Assembly (NCBI GenBank): GCA_016795425.1
Contig: JAEUHG010000014.1
Location: 1 to 64,000, forward strand
Direction: 5' to 3'
Length of the DNA stretch: 64,000 nucleotides
From: Verrucomicrobiales bacterium
Lineage (GTDB): Bacteria > Verrucomicrobiota > Verrucomicrobiia > Limisphaerales > CAIMTB01
Below the pieces are notes generated by a model that saw nothing but the letters and a program-made list of their open reading frames with translations, had not been told where the DNA came from and ran no database searches. How positions within the stretch are numbered: the first letter of the stretch is position 1; each line of letters starts with the position of its first letter. Positions 8,850 through 17,833 of this stretch are shown here, piece by piece. Made by a program: the position numbers and the translations under genes.

Positions 8850-11249
8850 ATGCCGAAACACACAACGCGGCACCGACCTTCGCCAGCACCGACCGTTGAT
8901 CCCAGCTCAGCGGCGGATCTTCGACTCGATTTCGACGGACTGACCTTTGGTGTTGAGGCCTTGTCGGATGACCTGATGCGGGTTCGCATCTCCCAGCACA
9001 ACGCTACCCCCATTCCCCCCTCCTGGGCGGTTCGCTCCCCGTTTCCTGCGAAACCAACGGTCCCGCCGAGGGTCGGCCAACGTCGTCATGTCGCGGAGCT
9101 CGCCACTCCCGAAGCGACGCTCCGAATACGCCTCGCGGATGGATCCTGGGAGTTCAGCGATCGCTATGGATGGACGGTATTCCAATCGACCTCCAGCATC
9201 ACGGGAGTGTTTTCCGACAGGGCGAGGTTGGCGCTGCGACTGGAACCGCGCGAAGCCATCTTCGGTCTCGGGGAGACGACTGGAACGTTCAACCGACGCG
9301 GGACGATTCGGGAGTTCTGGAACTCGGACGTGCTGGGCCACGCCCCGTGTATTCATCCGCACCTGCGCCAACTCTACGCCTCGATTCCATTTGCGCTTTC
9401 CCTGCGCGACGGGCGGGCCGCGGGTTTGTTCTGGGATTTTCCCGGCCGCCAGATCTGGGACATCGGCTCCACTCACCGCGACGTATGGAGCCTGCAAGCG
9501 CCTGCCGATCACGTTGACCTTTACCTTTTCGCCGGCCCGACACCCTACCGTGTGGTGCAACGGTTCACCGACTTGACCGGTCGCCATTGGCTGCTGCCGC
9601 GTTGGGCGCTTGGCTACCACCAGAGCCGCTACAGCTACGTCAACCGCGCCGAACTTGAGTCCGTCGCGCGCCAACTGCGACGGCGCCAAATCCCGTGCGA
9701 CGCGGTCTATTGCGACATCCACCACCAGGACAAACATCGCGTTTTCACCTTTGGCCGATCATTTCCACGCCCCGCGGCGATGATCGCCGGTCTGGCCCGC
9801 CGGGGTTTCCGCGTCGTCGCCATTGTCAATCCGGGAGTAAAGAACGATCCGTCGTTCGGCGTGCTGCGTCGCGGCCTCCGCCACGACGCCTTCGTAAAGA
9901 CCCCCAGCGGGCGTCGCGACTTCATTGGCCGCGTGTGGCCCGGCGACGCACGGTTCCCCGATTTCACCCGGTCCAAGGTGCGTGATTGGTGGTCGAGTGA
10001 ACAGCGTGCCTTGCTGCGCCTGGGCATTGCCGGGATTTGGAACGACATGAACGAACCGGCCGTGTTCGATCGTGCCGACAAGACACTGGATCCCCAGTGC
10101 CTCCACCATACCGACACCGGTCCGCGACGGCATGGGGAGATCCACAATGTCTACGGACAGCTGATGGCCCAGGCATGCCATCAAGGCCTGCTCCAGGGCA
10201 CGACCAACAGCACCGAACCCACCGATCAAACCCGACCCTTCGTCATCACACGCGCCGGTTATGCCGGGATGCAGCGACACGCCATTCTGTGGACCGGCGA
10301 CAACTCCGCAGCCTGGTCCCACTTGGACGACGCACTCCAGATGTTGCTCAACCTCGGACTCAGCGGCGTGGGATTCTGCGGAGCCGACGTGGGCGGGTTC
10401 CTGGAGAATTGCAGCGCCGAACTCTTTGTTCGCTGGCTGCAGATGGCGATCTTCACTCCCTTCCTGCGCAATCATTCCAACCTCGACACGGCGCGCCAGG
10501 AACCCTGGGCTTTTGGTCCGGAAACCGAAGAACTCGCGCGTCGCTATCTTAACCTTCGCTATCAACTGCTGCCTTATCTTTACGGCCTGCTGGAGGAGAT
10601 GGTGCGACACGGAACACCCATGATGCGCCCTCTGCTATGGCGATATCCGAACGATCCGGTGGCGGTGGCCTGCGGCGATCAATTCCTGCTGGGCGACGCG
10701 TTGCTGGTTGCCCCGGTGCTGCGACAGGGCTCCGTGGCCCGCTGTGTCTACCTGCCCCAGGGCGAATGGTTCGATTTCTGGACCGGCCAACGGCTGGTTG
10801 GTGGCGCTCACCGGGTGGCGCACGCGCCGCTCGACATCATCCCGCTGTTCATCCGCGCAGGCAGCCTACTCCCACTGGCGGCCAGGCGCTCTTTTGTCGG
10901 TCCAACCGAACCGGAGACCGTCTTCCTCCACGTCTGGCCCGGGGATGATGGGCGCCTCGACTGGTACGACGACGACGGCAGATCGAGGGCGCACGAGACT
11001 GGCGGATGGTATCGCCGGAGCATACACCATCATCAACGCTCACGAGGAGGTCGACTCGTCTTCGACGCCGCCACCGGAACTTTTCCAAGTTCCACCCGAA
11101 CCTGGCGAATCGCCCTGCGAGGCCAAACCCGCCCGATCCGCGTCGCTCTGGATCGAGAGGTTGTCGGTTCCCATTTTGATGCCGAGACCGGCCTGGTGAT
11201 CCTCGATATCCCCAACCGAAGACAGGCTTTCTCGGTGGATTGGCGATAA
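8850..11249 (+). CDS. GH31 family alpha-glycosidase
   Basis: This 799-residue protein shows the full glycoside hydrolase family 31 layout: an N-terminal beta domain (about 25-230, with FGLGETTGTFNRRG), a (beta/alpha)8 barrel (about 240-590) and C-terminal beta domains. The catalytic nucleophile is Asp399 in GIWNDMNEP. The acid/base Asp is in the WTGDNSAAW stretch, and FCGADVGGF is also typical. GH31 enzymes hydrolyse terminal alpha-glucosides or alpha-xylosides; the substrate cannot be read from sequence. I see no clear signal peptide, so it is probably cytoplasmic, acting on imported oligosaccharides or intracellular alpha-glucan. The DUF1080 gene starts 13 nt downstream, suggesting a carbohydrate-use pair. 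Confidence 0.9.
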   Translation: MPKHTTRHRPSPAPTVDPSSAADLRLDFDGLTFGVEALSDDLMRVRISQHNATPIPPSWAVRSPFPAKPTVPPRVGQRRHVAELATPEATLRIRLADGSWEFSDRYGWTVFQSTSSITGVFSDRARLALRLEPREAIFGLGETTGTFNRRGTIREFWNSDVLGHAPCIHPHLRQLYASIPFALSLRDGRAAGLFWDFPGRQIWDIGSTHRDVWSLQAPADHVDLYLFAGPTPYRVVQRFTDLTGRHWLLPRWALGYHQSRYSYVNRAELESVARQLRRRQIPCDAVYCDIHHQDKHRVFTFGRSFPRPAAMIAGLARRGFRVVAIVNPGVKNDPSFGVLRRGLRHDAFVKTPSGRRDFIGRVWPGDARFPDFTRSKVRDWWSSEQRALLRLGIAGIWNDMNEPAVFDRADKTLDPQCLHHTDTGPRRHGEIHNVYGQLMAQACHQGLLQGTTNSTEPTDQTRPFVITRAGYAGMQRHAILWTGDNSAAWSHLDDALQMLLNLGLSGVGFCGADVGGFLENCSAELFVRWLQMAIFTPFLRNHSNLDTARQEPWAFGPETEELARRYLNLRYQLLPYLYGLLEEMVRHGTPMMRPLLWRYPNDPVAVACGDQFLLGDALLVAPVLRQGSVARCVYLPQGEWFDFWTGQRLVGGAHRVAHAPLDIIPLFIRAGSLLPLAARRSFVGPTEPETVFLHVWPGDDGRLDWYDDDGRSRAHETGGWYRRSIHHHQRSRGGRLVFDAATGTFPSSTRTWRIALRGQTRPIRVALDREVVGSHFDAETGLVILDIPNRRQAFSVDWR

Positions 11250-11262
11250 CTCCCAGCTCCCC

Positions 11263-12159
11263 GTGCGCCCGCTCCATCCCGTCCCAACCTCAGCGGTCGT
11301 TCTGGGTCTGGTCCTGCACCTGCTGGGCCAATGCTCCAGCTCCTCGCAAACCGCGCCTGCGTCGGTGCAGCTCTTCGACGGCCGCACGCTCAATGGTTGG
11401 TACACGTGGCTGGTGGATACACGGCACGACGATCCACGCCATGTCTTTACGGTGACCAACGGATGGCTGCGCATTTCCGGCGATGGCCTGGGCTACCTCG
11501 CGACCAGGAAGGCCTGGGCTGATTACACCCTCAAACTCGAATGGCGCTGGGGAGAAACCAACACCCGTTGGGGCGACCGGATCGGCAAGGCTCGCGACTC
11601 CGGTGTCTTTCTGAATGCCACGGGTCCCGACGGCAATAGCCACGATGGCAACGGCGCCTTTATGGCGGCCATCGAATGCAATCTCTTCGAAGGCGCCTGC
11701 GGCGACATCCTGCTGATTCGAGGCGACCACTCCGACGGTACGGCGATCGAACCACGCATCACCGCCGAGGTCGCGGCAGCGAAGGACGCCGAGGGTTGGT
11801 TCACCTGGCTGTCAGGGGGACGATCCCAAACCTTGCGGCGTTGGGGACGGCTCAACTGGTTCGGGAAATCCCCCCAATGGCAGGATGCCACCGGGTTCCG
11901 AGGCCTTCATGACCTCGAAAAACCGTTCGGCGAATGGAATCACCTGGAGTGCGAAAACGTCGGCGGCCAGCTTCGCCTCAAACTCAATGGCGTCCTCGTG
12001 AACGAAGCGCGGGATATCTATCCAACCTCCGGCAAGATCCTGCTCCAATGCGAGGGATCGGAAATCTTCTTTCGCGAACTGACCCTTCATCCGCACCCCG
12101 AACCCCTCTCACCCGGCGTCCCGCAACACCCGACCCGAGAAACAACCGTCGCGCCTTAG
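11263..12159 (+). CDS. DUF1080 (3-keto-disaccharide hydrolase family) secreted protein
   Basis: This 298-residue protein has a GTG start. It begins with a hydrophobic leader ending LLGQCSSS, which resembles a lipoprotein signal but has a poor lipobox. The DUF1080/LamG-like beta-jelly-roll phrases are clear: LFDGRTLNGWYTW near the start, DYTLKLEWRWGE, DSGVFLNATGPDG, EWNHLECENVGGQLRLKLNG, and SGKILLQCEGSEIFFRELTL at the end. Some members of this family hydrolyse 3-keto-glycosides; others may only bind carbohydrate. The gene follows the GH31 gene at 13 nt, so they probably form one sugar-processing operon. The family is strongly expanded in Verrucomicrobiota and Planctomycetota. Confidence 0.85.
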   Translation: MRPLHPVPTSAVVLGLVLHLLGQCSSSSQTAPASVQLFDGRTLNGWYTWLVDTRHDDPRHVFTVTNGWLRISGDGLGYLATRKAWADYTLKLEWRWGETNTRWGDRIGKARDSGVFLNATGPDGNSHDGNGAFMAAIECNLFEGACGDILLIRGDHSDGTAIEPRITAEVAAAKDAEGWFTWLSGGRSQTLRRWGRLNWFGKSPQWQDATGFRGLHDLEKPFGEWNHLECENVGGQLRLKLNGVLVNEARDIYPTSGKILLQCEGSEIFFRELTLHPHPEPLSPGVPQHPTRETTVAP

Positions 12160-12211
12160 CAGAGCCGGATTGACAGTCCGGGGGCGGCCCGGCGCATAAA
12201 GGGCTCACCCA

Positions 12212-12379
12212 ATGGGACTCTTCGGAAGTCGACGCAAGAAGCATGGGCTCTACTACCTGTTGCCCGGTATGACGCGAGCCAACCGGGAGAAGCGCCGCCG
12301 CGTCTTCCGGTGGTCGATCCTCGTCGGTCTCCTGGCGGCCGGCGCCTTCAGTTCGCTGCTCTGGTACGTGAATCGCTAG
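12212..12379 (+). CDS. 55-residue basic single-helix membrane protein
   Basis: A small frame encodes 55 residues: MGLFGSRRKKHGLYYLLPGM, then a strongly basic stretch (TRANREKRRRVFRW), one hydrophobic helix (about 35-51) and a short tail ending WYVNR. An AAAGGG purine stretch lies 9 nt before the ATG. The charge pattern (basic N-terminus then helix) predicts N-in topology in the inner membrane. It sits 52 nt after the DUF1080 gene, and its last 4 bases overlap the 3' end of the convergent dehydrogenase gene. I do not recognise a named family. The composition and the ordered basic-helix design argue for a real gene rather than chance. Confidence 0.6.
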   Translation: MGLFGSRRKKHGLYYLLPGMTRANREKRRRVFRWSILVGLLAAGAFSSLLWYVNR

Positions 12380-15300
12380 TTGCGAGATCCGTCGCGGCGG
12401 CCTAGTCGCGAAAGATAGGCCACCAGATCGCGGAACTCCTCGCGGGTGAGGCCGGTTTCCAATCCATCGGGCATGAGCGATCCGATTTGCCGCGTGGAAA
12501 TCACCGTTCGCCGATCGATCCGCCGTTCCTCTCTCGTCGTGGGTTCGAGGTAAATGACCTCGGACGGTGTTTCCGCACGCAGGTATCCCTGGTAGACCTC
12601 ACCGTCCCGCGTCTCGAACTCGTGCGCGGTGAAGCCTTCCTTGACTTCGCGGTTGGGTTCGAGAATCGCCCCCAAGATGAACTCGATGTTCTGAGACGTT
12701 CCCAGCGCCCCGAGATCCGGTCCCAACTTTCCTCCGCCCCCGTCGACGGCGTGGCAGGAGGCGCAACCCAAAGCCGGCCGATCGAAGATCTGACGCCCTT
12801 TTTCGGGATCTCCATGCGCTCGAACCTCTTTGGCCCATTCCGCGATGGACTCAGCCGGCAGGGTCACCTCAGGGGATCCGTCCGACCGCGCCGATTGCAT
12901 AGCGGCCGCAAGCGCCGGGTCCCGGCGGCCGGTTGATGCCAGGTAGGGTAGCACCGATCGCACCACCACGGCGCTTGGCGGCCGCTTCGACAAAGCCTCG
13001 GCCAGCCGCGCACTGCCGTCCCGGCGCCGAAGGAACGCTTCCACAATCTCGACGCCGGCTTCTCCGATTGCCTCGGTCGACAACGCATTCGCCGCGAGAT
13101 CGGACGCCCGTTCATCGCCCTGACGAGCCAGGCTGCGAATAGCCTCACGTTGGAGGACTTCCGGTGCCGGCCCCGAGGCCAATGCCACGAGATAGTTCCG
13201 ATCCTCGAGGGTTCCGTAAGTACCGATACTCTCCACCGCCGCCCGCCGCAGATCCATGGGTCGGGCTTGGTCCTCGATCCACCGCACGATCTCATCGCGC
13301 CACGCCGTTAATCGCCAAACGCCTGCCAAGCGGGCCACTGCCGGCAACAGCAACCCACGCGATGCGTCTTGACCACCACCGAGTACCCGCAACGCCGCCT
13401 CCAGATCGCCCGACGGCCGCACCGATCTCTCCCGGCATCGCTCGGCCAGCATATTGAGAACCTTTGCCTGTAGACCGGCATCGTAGGTCGATCCCACGGT
13501 GAAGGTGCGGGGCTCCAACAGGACGCGCAGTTCCTCCGGATTACCGGCATCCGCCACCAGCGCGGCCAGCTTGCCGATCGTCTCGAAATCGAGGGCGACC
13601 TCCCCGATGCGCCGAAGCCGTGCCACCGCCGCGGCGGCGGTGTCGCCGCTCCGATCCGCCGCGGCAAACGCCTCAAGACGATGCGCGCGTCCATCGAACC
13701 GCAATTCCCCTCGGGCGTTGGCTTCACGCCAATGCGGCTTGGTCGCATGCACCGTCTGCTGAAAGGCGTACTGCAAAGCCTCATCCATGGGCGCGTCCGC
13801 CGCCACCGCGGCAACTTCAACCGCTCGTGCATCGGCGACATAGGAACACGCCACCACGGCCTCGAGGCGCACCCGGGGTTCGGCGTCCGCCGCCAGGCGC
13901 GCCAGTAATTCAAGTGGGGACGAAACCCGATCCGCCCAATGCCCCAACAACCGCGCGGCGTAAGCTCGAACAGGCGCCAACTGGGAGGAGGACAGGCGCC
14001 GCACCAACTCCGGACGGACGATCTCGTGGCCGGCATAAACACCCGCGATTTCCATGAGCCACGCGTCGCTCATCCGGTTCCAACGGGAATCGACCGCGGT
14101 GGGGGCTCCCATCCATCGATCCAATTCCGGTATCACCACCTTGGCAGGTCGGTCGATCAGAAGGCGCTTGGCCATTTGTCGTTCCCACCGGTCCTTGGAC
14201 TGCAGGCTCTCCGCCAATGCGGCGGCACTCATCGTCGGGAGATTCTTGCGCGGGACAAGGGGGCGGCCTCGGGCGGTGACCCGCCAGATCCGCCCGCGCG
14301 TCTGGTCACGATCCGGATGTCGAAAACTGGTCTGGTAATGTCCAATGACGGGATTGCACCAGTCGCAGAGATACAGTGCGCCATCCGGCCCGAACCGAAC
14401 ATCAACGATGCGAAAACTGGTATTGGTCGACTCAATGAGCGGGGGCAGACGCTCGGCCCGGAAGCTCGATCCGGCGTCAGTGATGCGGAATCGTTCGACC
14501 GAGTTGTGCAGGTACCCGCCGGAAATCACCTCCCCTTGATGCGCGTCGGGCCAATGCGAATTCTCCACCACATCCGCTCCGCCAAACTTCCTTCCCTGAC
14601 TCCAAATCGCGGGCTGCAGCAGAAAATGATCGGTGGCGATGAGTGCCGGTGTCAGGTGGTAAATCCCGTGTCCGTTCCCGGCAAAGACAAAGGGCTGCGC
14701 CCACCTATCAAAGACCGTGCCAAATGGATTGTGCGCCCCCATGGCCCCGGTCCAAAACGCTTCCAGCTTCAGGCGTCGCGGCCACAAACGAAACATTCCC
14801 GATTGCCGCAGTTCTGTGACGCCCCAGGGCGTCTCCACCCGAGAAAGGGCGTGGAGCCCTTGCGACATCATGAGCTCGCCGCTCGGCCCCCAGGTAAACG
14901 AGTTGATGGTTTGGTGCGTGTCGCCCGTCCCAAATCCACGCAGCACCACGCGTCGATCATCCGCGCGACCATCACCGTCCGTGTCCCGCAAATGCAACAA
15001 CTCGGTCCCAGCTCCCACGTACACCCCGCCATCGCCCAATTCGAGTCCGGTCGGGATCATCAAGCCGTCGGCGAAAATGGTGTGGCGATCGCAACGCCCA
15101 TCGCCGTCGCGATCCTCGAGCATGGTCACCTTGTCGTTCGGTGCATCTCCGGGTTTCACCTGTGGATAGACGGTGCTTCCGACCAGCCATAATCGACCTT
15201 CGGGATCGAATCGCAGCTGAATCGGCTTCACCGCGCCGTCCAATTCGGACGCAAACAACTGCACGTCGAATCCGTCCAAGACACGAAACGAAGCTCGCTC

Positions 15301-15411
15301 CTCCTCGGGGTTCGAAGCCGCCCCCACCCAGGTACCGAACAGGACGAGCACCGCCGCCGTCAGCCACCCGAACGCGCGCCGGAAGAAGAGCATCAATGGG
15401 ATCTCACTCAT
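12376..15411 (-). CDS. PVC-type dehydrogenase / HEAT repeat / cytochrome c fusion
   Basis: This 1011-residue secreted protein has a signal peptide at 1-32 (ending TWVGAAS). An N-terminal PVC-type beta-propeller dehydrogenase domain follows (about 35-400, with FDPEGRLWLVGSTVYPQ, DRDGDGRCDRHTIFADGL and RFGPDGALYLCDWCNPVIGH). HEAT-like helical repeats span about 410-860. A C-terminal cytochrome c domain carries heme motif CASCH (Cys883, Cys886, His887), with a Met in IGSLMPDG as the likely axial ligand. This architecture is characteristic of Planctomycetota and Verrucomicrobiota. It is thought to oxidise sugars or glycosides in the periplasm and pass electrons to a c-type chain; the substrate is unknown. 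The ATG lies inside an 8-base overlap (ATGAGTGA) with the upstream SGNH-like gene, so translation is probably coupled. Confidence 0.9.
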   Translation of the reverse strand: MSEIPLMLFFRRAFGWLTAAVLVLFGTWVGAASNPEEERASFRVLDGFDVQLFASELDGAVKPIQLRFDPEGRLWLVGSTVYPQVKPGDAPNDKVTMLEDRDGDGRCDRHTIFADGLMIPTGLELGDGGVYVGAGTELLHLRDTDGDGRADDRRVVLRGFGTGDTHQTINSFTWGPSGELMMSQGLHALSRVETPWGVTELRQSGMFRLWPRRLKLEAFWTGAMGAHNPFGTVFDRWAQPFVFAGNGHGIYHLTPALIATDHFLLQPAIWSQGRKFGGADVVENSHWPDAHQGEVISGGYLHNSVERFRITDAGSSFRAERLPPLIESTNTSFRIVDVRFGPDGALYLCDWCNPVIGHYQTSFRHPDRDQTRGRIWRVTARGRPLVPRKNLPTMSAAALAESLQSKDRWERQMAKRLLIDRPAKVVIPELDRWMGAPTAVDSRWNRMSDAWLMEIAGVYAGHEIVRPELVRRLSSSQLAPVRAYAARLLGHWADRVSSPLELLARLAADAEPRVRLEAVVACSYVADARAVEVAAVAADAPMDEALQYAFQQTVHATKPHWREANARGELRFDGRAHRLEAFAAADRSGDTAAAAVARLRRIGEVALDFETIGKLAALVADAGNPEELRVLLEPRTFTVGSTYDAGLQAKVLNMLAERCRERSVRPSGDLEAALRVLGGGQDASRGLLLPAVARLAGVWRLTAWRDEIVRWIEDQARPMDLRRAAVESIGTYGTLEDRNYLVALASGPAPEVLQREAIRSLARQGDERASDLAANALSTEAIGEAGVEIVEAFLRRRDGSARLAEALSKRPPSAVVVRSVLPYLASTGRRDPALAAAMQSARSDGSPEVTLPAESIAEWAKEVRAHGDPEKGRQIFDRPALGCASCHAVDGGGGKLGPDLGALGTSQNIEFILGAILEPNREVKEGFTAHEFETRDGEVYQGYLRAETPSEVIYLEPTTREERRIDRRTVISTRQIGSLMPDGLETGLTREEFRDLVAYLSRLGRRDGSRN

Positions 15412-16351
15412 GGGTTCCGCGCGACGCTGCCGCTTGTGCCGCCAGGGATTCGATCCGCACCTCGGCCTCGGCGATCAGGGGCGGATACTGTTCCATCTCC
15501 GCCGGGAACCACCGCACCTTCGGATCCCGATGATCCCGGCTGCTCGGCTGTTCCACGCGGTCCCCGTGGAGAAATGCCCAATTGGTGGGGCGCCAGTACC
15601 GAAACCAGAGCTGATTCTTCTCCACAATCGCGGCCCTCAAGCGACGGACGTCGTCGCGATCCCAAAAACCAACAGCCGCGGCACGCTCCGCCCATTCCAC
15701 CGCCCCCATCTCCCGGATCCATTGCCGTGCCAACCATCGGTGCCCCGCCTCCGAAAGTTCTCGACCATCCGTGGTCCAGGATTCGCGCGGACGTTCCCGT
15801 TCAAAAGCCGCCAGAAAATCCAGCACCCGCAATCCCCGTGCCGACGCCAACTCGCGTATCACCATCGCATAACGCCCCAAGTCGGCGTTGCGCGCACCCA
15901 GGTCCGGCATCGGCGCCTCCCGCCTTTCGAACGGCGGCGGTATCACCATCACCACTCGCGGCACGACCGACTGGATCTCATCCAAATAGGCACGGTACGC
16001 CGCTCGAAACAATTCCAACCCCTGCTCGCCCGCCAGGCACTCCGCATGGCCGAACCCGACAAAAACCATCGTCGCGCCCGACCGCTTCAACCAGTCGGCC
16101 GTCCGCGGAAAATTCACATCGCGCGGTTGCCGGTCCACGGTGTCCCCCTCCCAGGCCAGCCCGCGAAATCGGGGCTTCAAGTCGGGCCAAGCCAGTTGGG
16201 CCAGGGTTTCGAGAGCCCCGGACCTCTCGATCGCCACCATGAGGCTTCCGCCGGTAATGGCCACCCGTTCTCGGGAGCGCAGTTCGAAGGCGTCGCCGCG
16301 CGTCGCGAACGAATGCCCGAACCCGGCGAGACACCCAAGCAGAAGCATCAT
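15404..16351 (-). CDS. SGNH/GDSL-hydrolase-like secreted protein with altered catalytic positions
   Basis: This 315-residue protein has an N-terminal hydrophobic leader (MMLLLGCLAGFGHSFA; possibly lipid-modified at Cys7). The fold-defining blocks of the SGNH superfamily seen next to PVC dehydrogenases can be followed: VAITGGS (block I, 30-36), LAWEGDTVDRQPRDVNFP (block II), VGFGHAEC (block III, 98-105) and TTDGRELSEAGHRW (block V, 193-206). The block III Asn position is Ala103, and the block V His of a DxxH pair is Glu198 (Asp195-x-x-Glu198). Classical esterase chemistry is therefore doubtful and a binding or partner role is possible. It overlaps the downstream dehydrogenase gene by 8 bases and probably works with it in the periplasm. 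Confidence 0.7.
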   Translation of the reverse strand: MMLLLGCLAGFGHSFATRGDAFELRSRERVAITGGSLMVAIERSGALETLAQLAWPDLKPRFRGLAWEGDTVDRQPRDVNFPRTADWLKRSGATMVFVGFGHAECLAGEQGLELFRAAYRAYLDEIQSVVPRVVMVIPPPFERREAPMPDLGARNADLGRYAMVIRELASARGLRVLDFLAAFERERPRESWTTDGRELSEAGHRWLARQWIREMGAVEWAERAAAVGFWDRDDVRRLRAAIVEKNQLWFRYWRPTNWAFLHGDRVEQPSSRDHRDPKVRWFPAEMEQYPPLIAEAEVRIESLAAQAAASRGTHE

Positions 16352-16508
16352 CGGCCACCGCCGAAAGCGGCCGACCCGGCTGCGCGCCTGACAACGCTCT
16401 GAATCCCGTCGGTGATCGATCCACCTCAGTAACAGGATCGCGCCGGGACACGCCAGAGGGATCTTCTGGGGACAGACCGAATGTCAACCTCCGCTGCGCG
16501 ATTGTCGA

Positions 16509-17732
16509 ATGAGTGCCTGCCGCTACAATACGCTCGTGATTTACGACGTTTCGCTCGACGACCTGCGCCAGCGCGTTTGGAACGGTGACCGTATCGGGGC
16601 CGCCGAGGCGCGCCGCCTTTATGCGCTGCCCCTCGAGGAACTCGGGGCCCTGGCCCACCGGCGTCGCGTGCTGGCCCGCACCACCGCCTACGGCGGACGC
16701 GGCTCCGACATCGTCACCTATATCGTCGACCGCAACGTCAATTACACCAACGTCTGCAACGTGTACTGCAAGTTCTGCGCGTTCTGGCGCTCGGAGAAGG
16801 ATGCCGATGCCTACATCATCGGCCTCGATGAACTGGACCGGAAGATCGAGGAAACCCTGGCCCATGGCGGCACCCAGATTCTGCTGCAGGGCGGGCACCA
16901 TCCCAAACTCACCAAGCAATGGTACCTGGACCTCCTCGGGCATGTCCGCCAGCGCTTTCCCGGTTTCAATGTCCACGGCTTCAGTCCCAGCGAATTCGTC
17001 GCCTTCTCGGAATTCTTTGGCGAGCCGGTCGAGTCCATTCTCCGGGAGTTCGTGGCCGCCGGTCTCGGCAGCGTGCCGGGCGGCGGCGGGGAAATCCTCG
17101 TCGACGACGTGCGCCGACGCATCGCGCCCCTTAAGGCCCGATCGGCCGATTGGATCGGCGTGATGGACACCGCGCATCGCCTCGGTCTCGCCACCACCGC
17201 CACCATGATGTTCGGCCACGTGGAATCGCTCGATGATCGCATTGCTCACCTCGAAGTGGTGCGCCAGCAGCAGGACCGCTCCCTGGCGCGGCTGACCGGG
17301 TTGCCAGAGGGCAGCCCGATCCAACGTTCGGCGGCCTATTCCGCCGCCCTCGAATCGGGCGCCGTCTCGGGCGGTGCGTTCACGGCGTTCATCGCCTGGA
17401 CCTTCCAGCCCGAGAACGCCGTGCTTAAGGCCGCAACGGTGGGTGCCCACGATTACCTTCGCACCCAGGCGCTGGCACGCATCTACCTCGATAACATCCC
17501 CAGTATCCAAAGTTCGTGGGTGACTCAGGGCCAGGACATTGGACAGATCGCTCTCGCCTACGGCGCCAACGATCTCGGCAGCATTATGCTCGAAGAGAAT
17601 GTCGTCAGCGCCGCCGGAACCACCTACCGCATGGGAGTCGCGGACATGCAACGGCTGATCGCCGACCTCGGATACGAACCCCGGCAACGCGACAATTGGT
17701 ATCGCCCCGTGATCAAGCCCCAAGCGCCATGA
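16509..17732 (+). CDS. mqnC: cyclic dehypoxanthinyl futalosine synthase (radical SAM)
   Basis: This 407-residue radical SAM enzyme acts in the futalosine route to menaquinone. It closes dehypoxanthine futalosine to the cyclic form using a [4Fe-4S] cluster held by Cys83, Cys87 and Cys90 (CNVYCKFC). Family signatures are present: YIVDRNVNYTNVC, GGTQILLQGGHHP, GFSPSEF, PGGGGEILVDDVRRRI and GANDLGSIMLEENVVSAAG. An extra stretch of about 31 residues (257-287, RSLARLTGLPEG... to GAVSG) separates the usual QD and GGFTAF blocks, while flanking motifs stay intact, so it is an in-frame insertion. The ATG at 16509 precedes possible GTG starts downstream. No other mqn gene is in the window. The last bases of the stop overlap an ATG, but the downstream frame is only 28 codons. 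Confidence 0.93.
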   Translation: MSACRYNTLVIYDVSLDDLRQRVWNGDRIGAAEARRLYALPLEELGALAHRRRVLARTTAYGGRGSDIVTYIVDRNVNYTNVCNVYCKFCAFWRSEKDADAYIIGLDELDRKIEETLAHGGTQILLQGGHHPKLTKQWYLDLLGHVRQRFPGFNVHGFSPSEFVAFSEFFGEPVESILREFVAAGLGSVPGGGGEILVDDVRRRIAPLKARSADWIGVMDTAHRLGLATTATMMFGHVESLDDRIAHLEVVRQQQDRSLARLTGLPEGSPIQRSAAYSAALESGAVSGGAFTAFIAWTFQPENAVLKAATVGAHDYLRTQALARIYLDNIPSIQSSWVTQGQDIGQIALAYGANDLGSIMLEENVVSAAGTTYRMGVADMQRLIADLGYEPRQRDNWYRPVIKPQAP

Positions 17733-17833
17733 AAGTCGCCCACCTTTTCCCGGATTCAGGATTGTCGCAGCCCAATCCCACGGGCATGCTTCGCCGTAAT
17801 CACCCGAACTCCTGACCGCGCCGAGACCTGCGC

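Noticed and set aside
17729..17815. 28-codon frame whose ATG overlaps the mqnC stop (ATGA)
   Set aside because: The product MKVAHLFPDSGLSQPNPTGM... is short, has no domain pattern and ends just before the sigma factor start. The overlap is likely chance.
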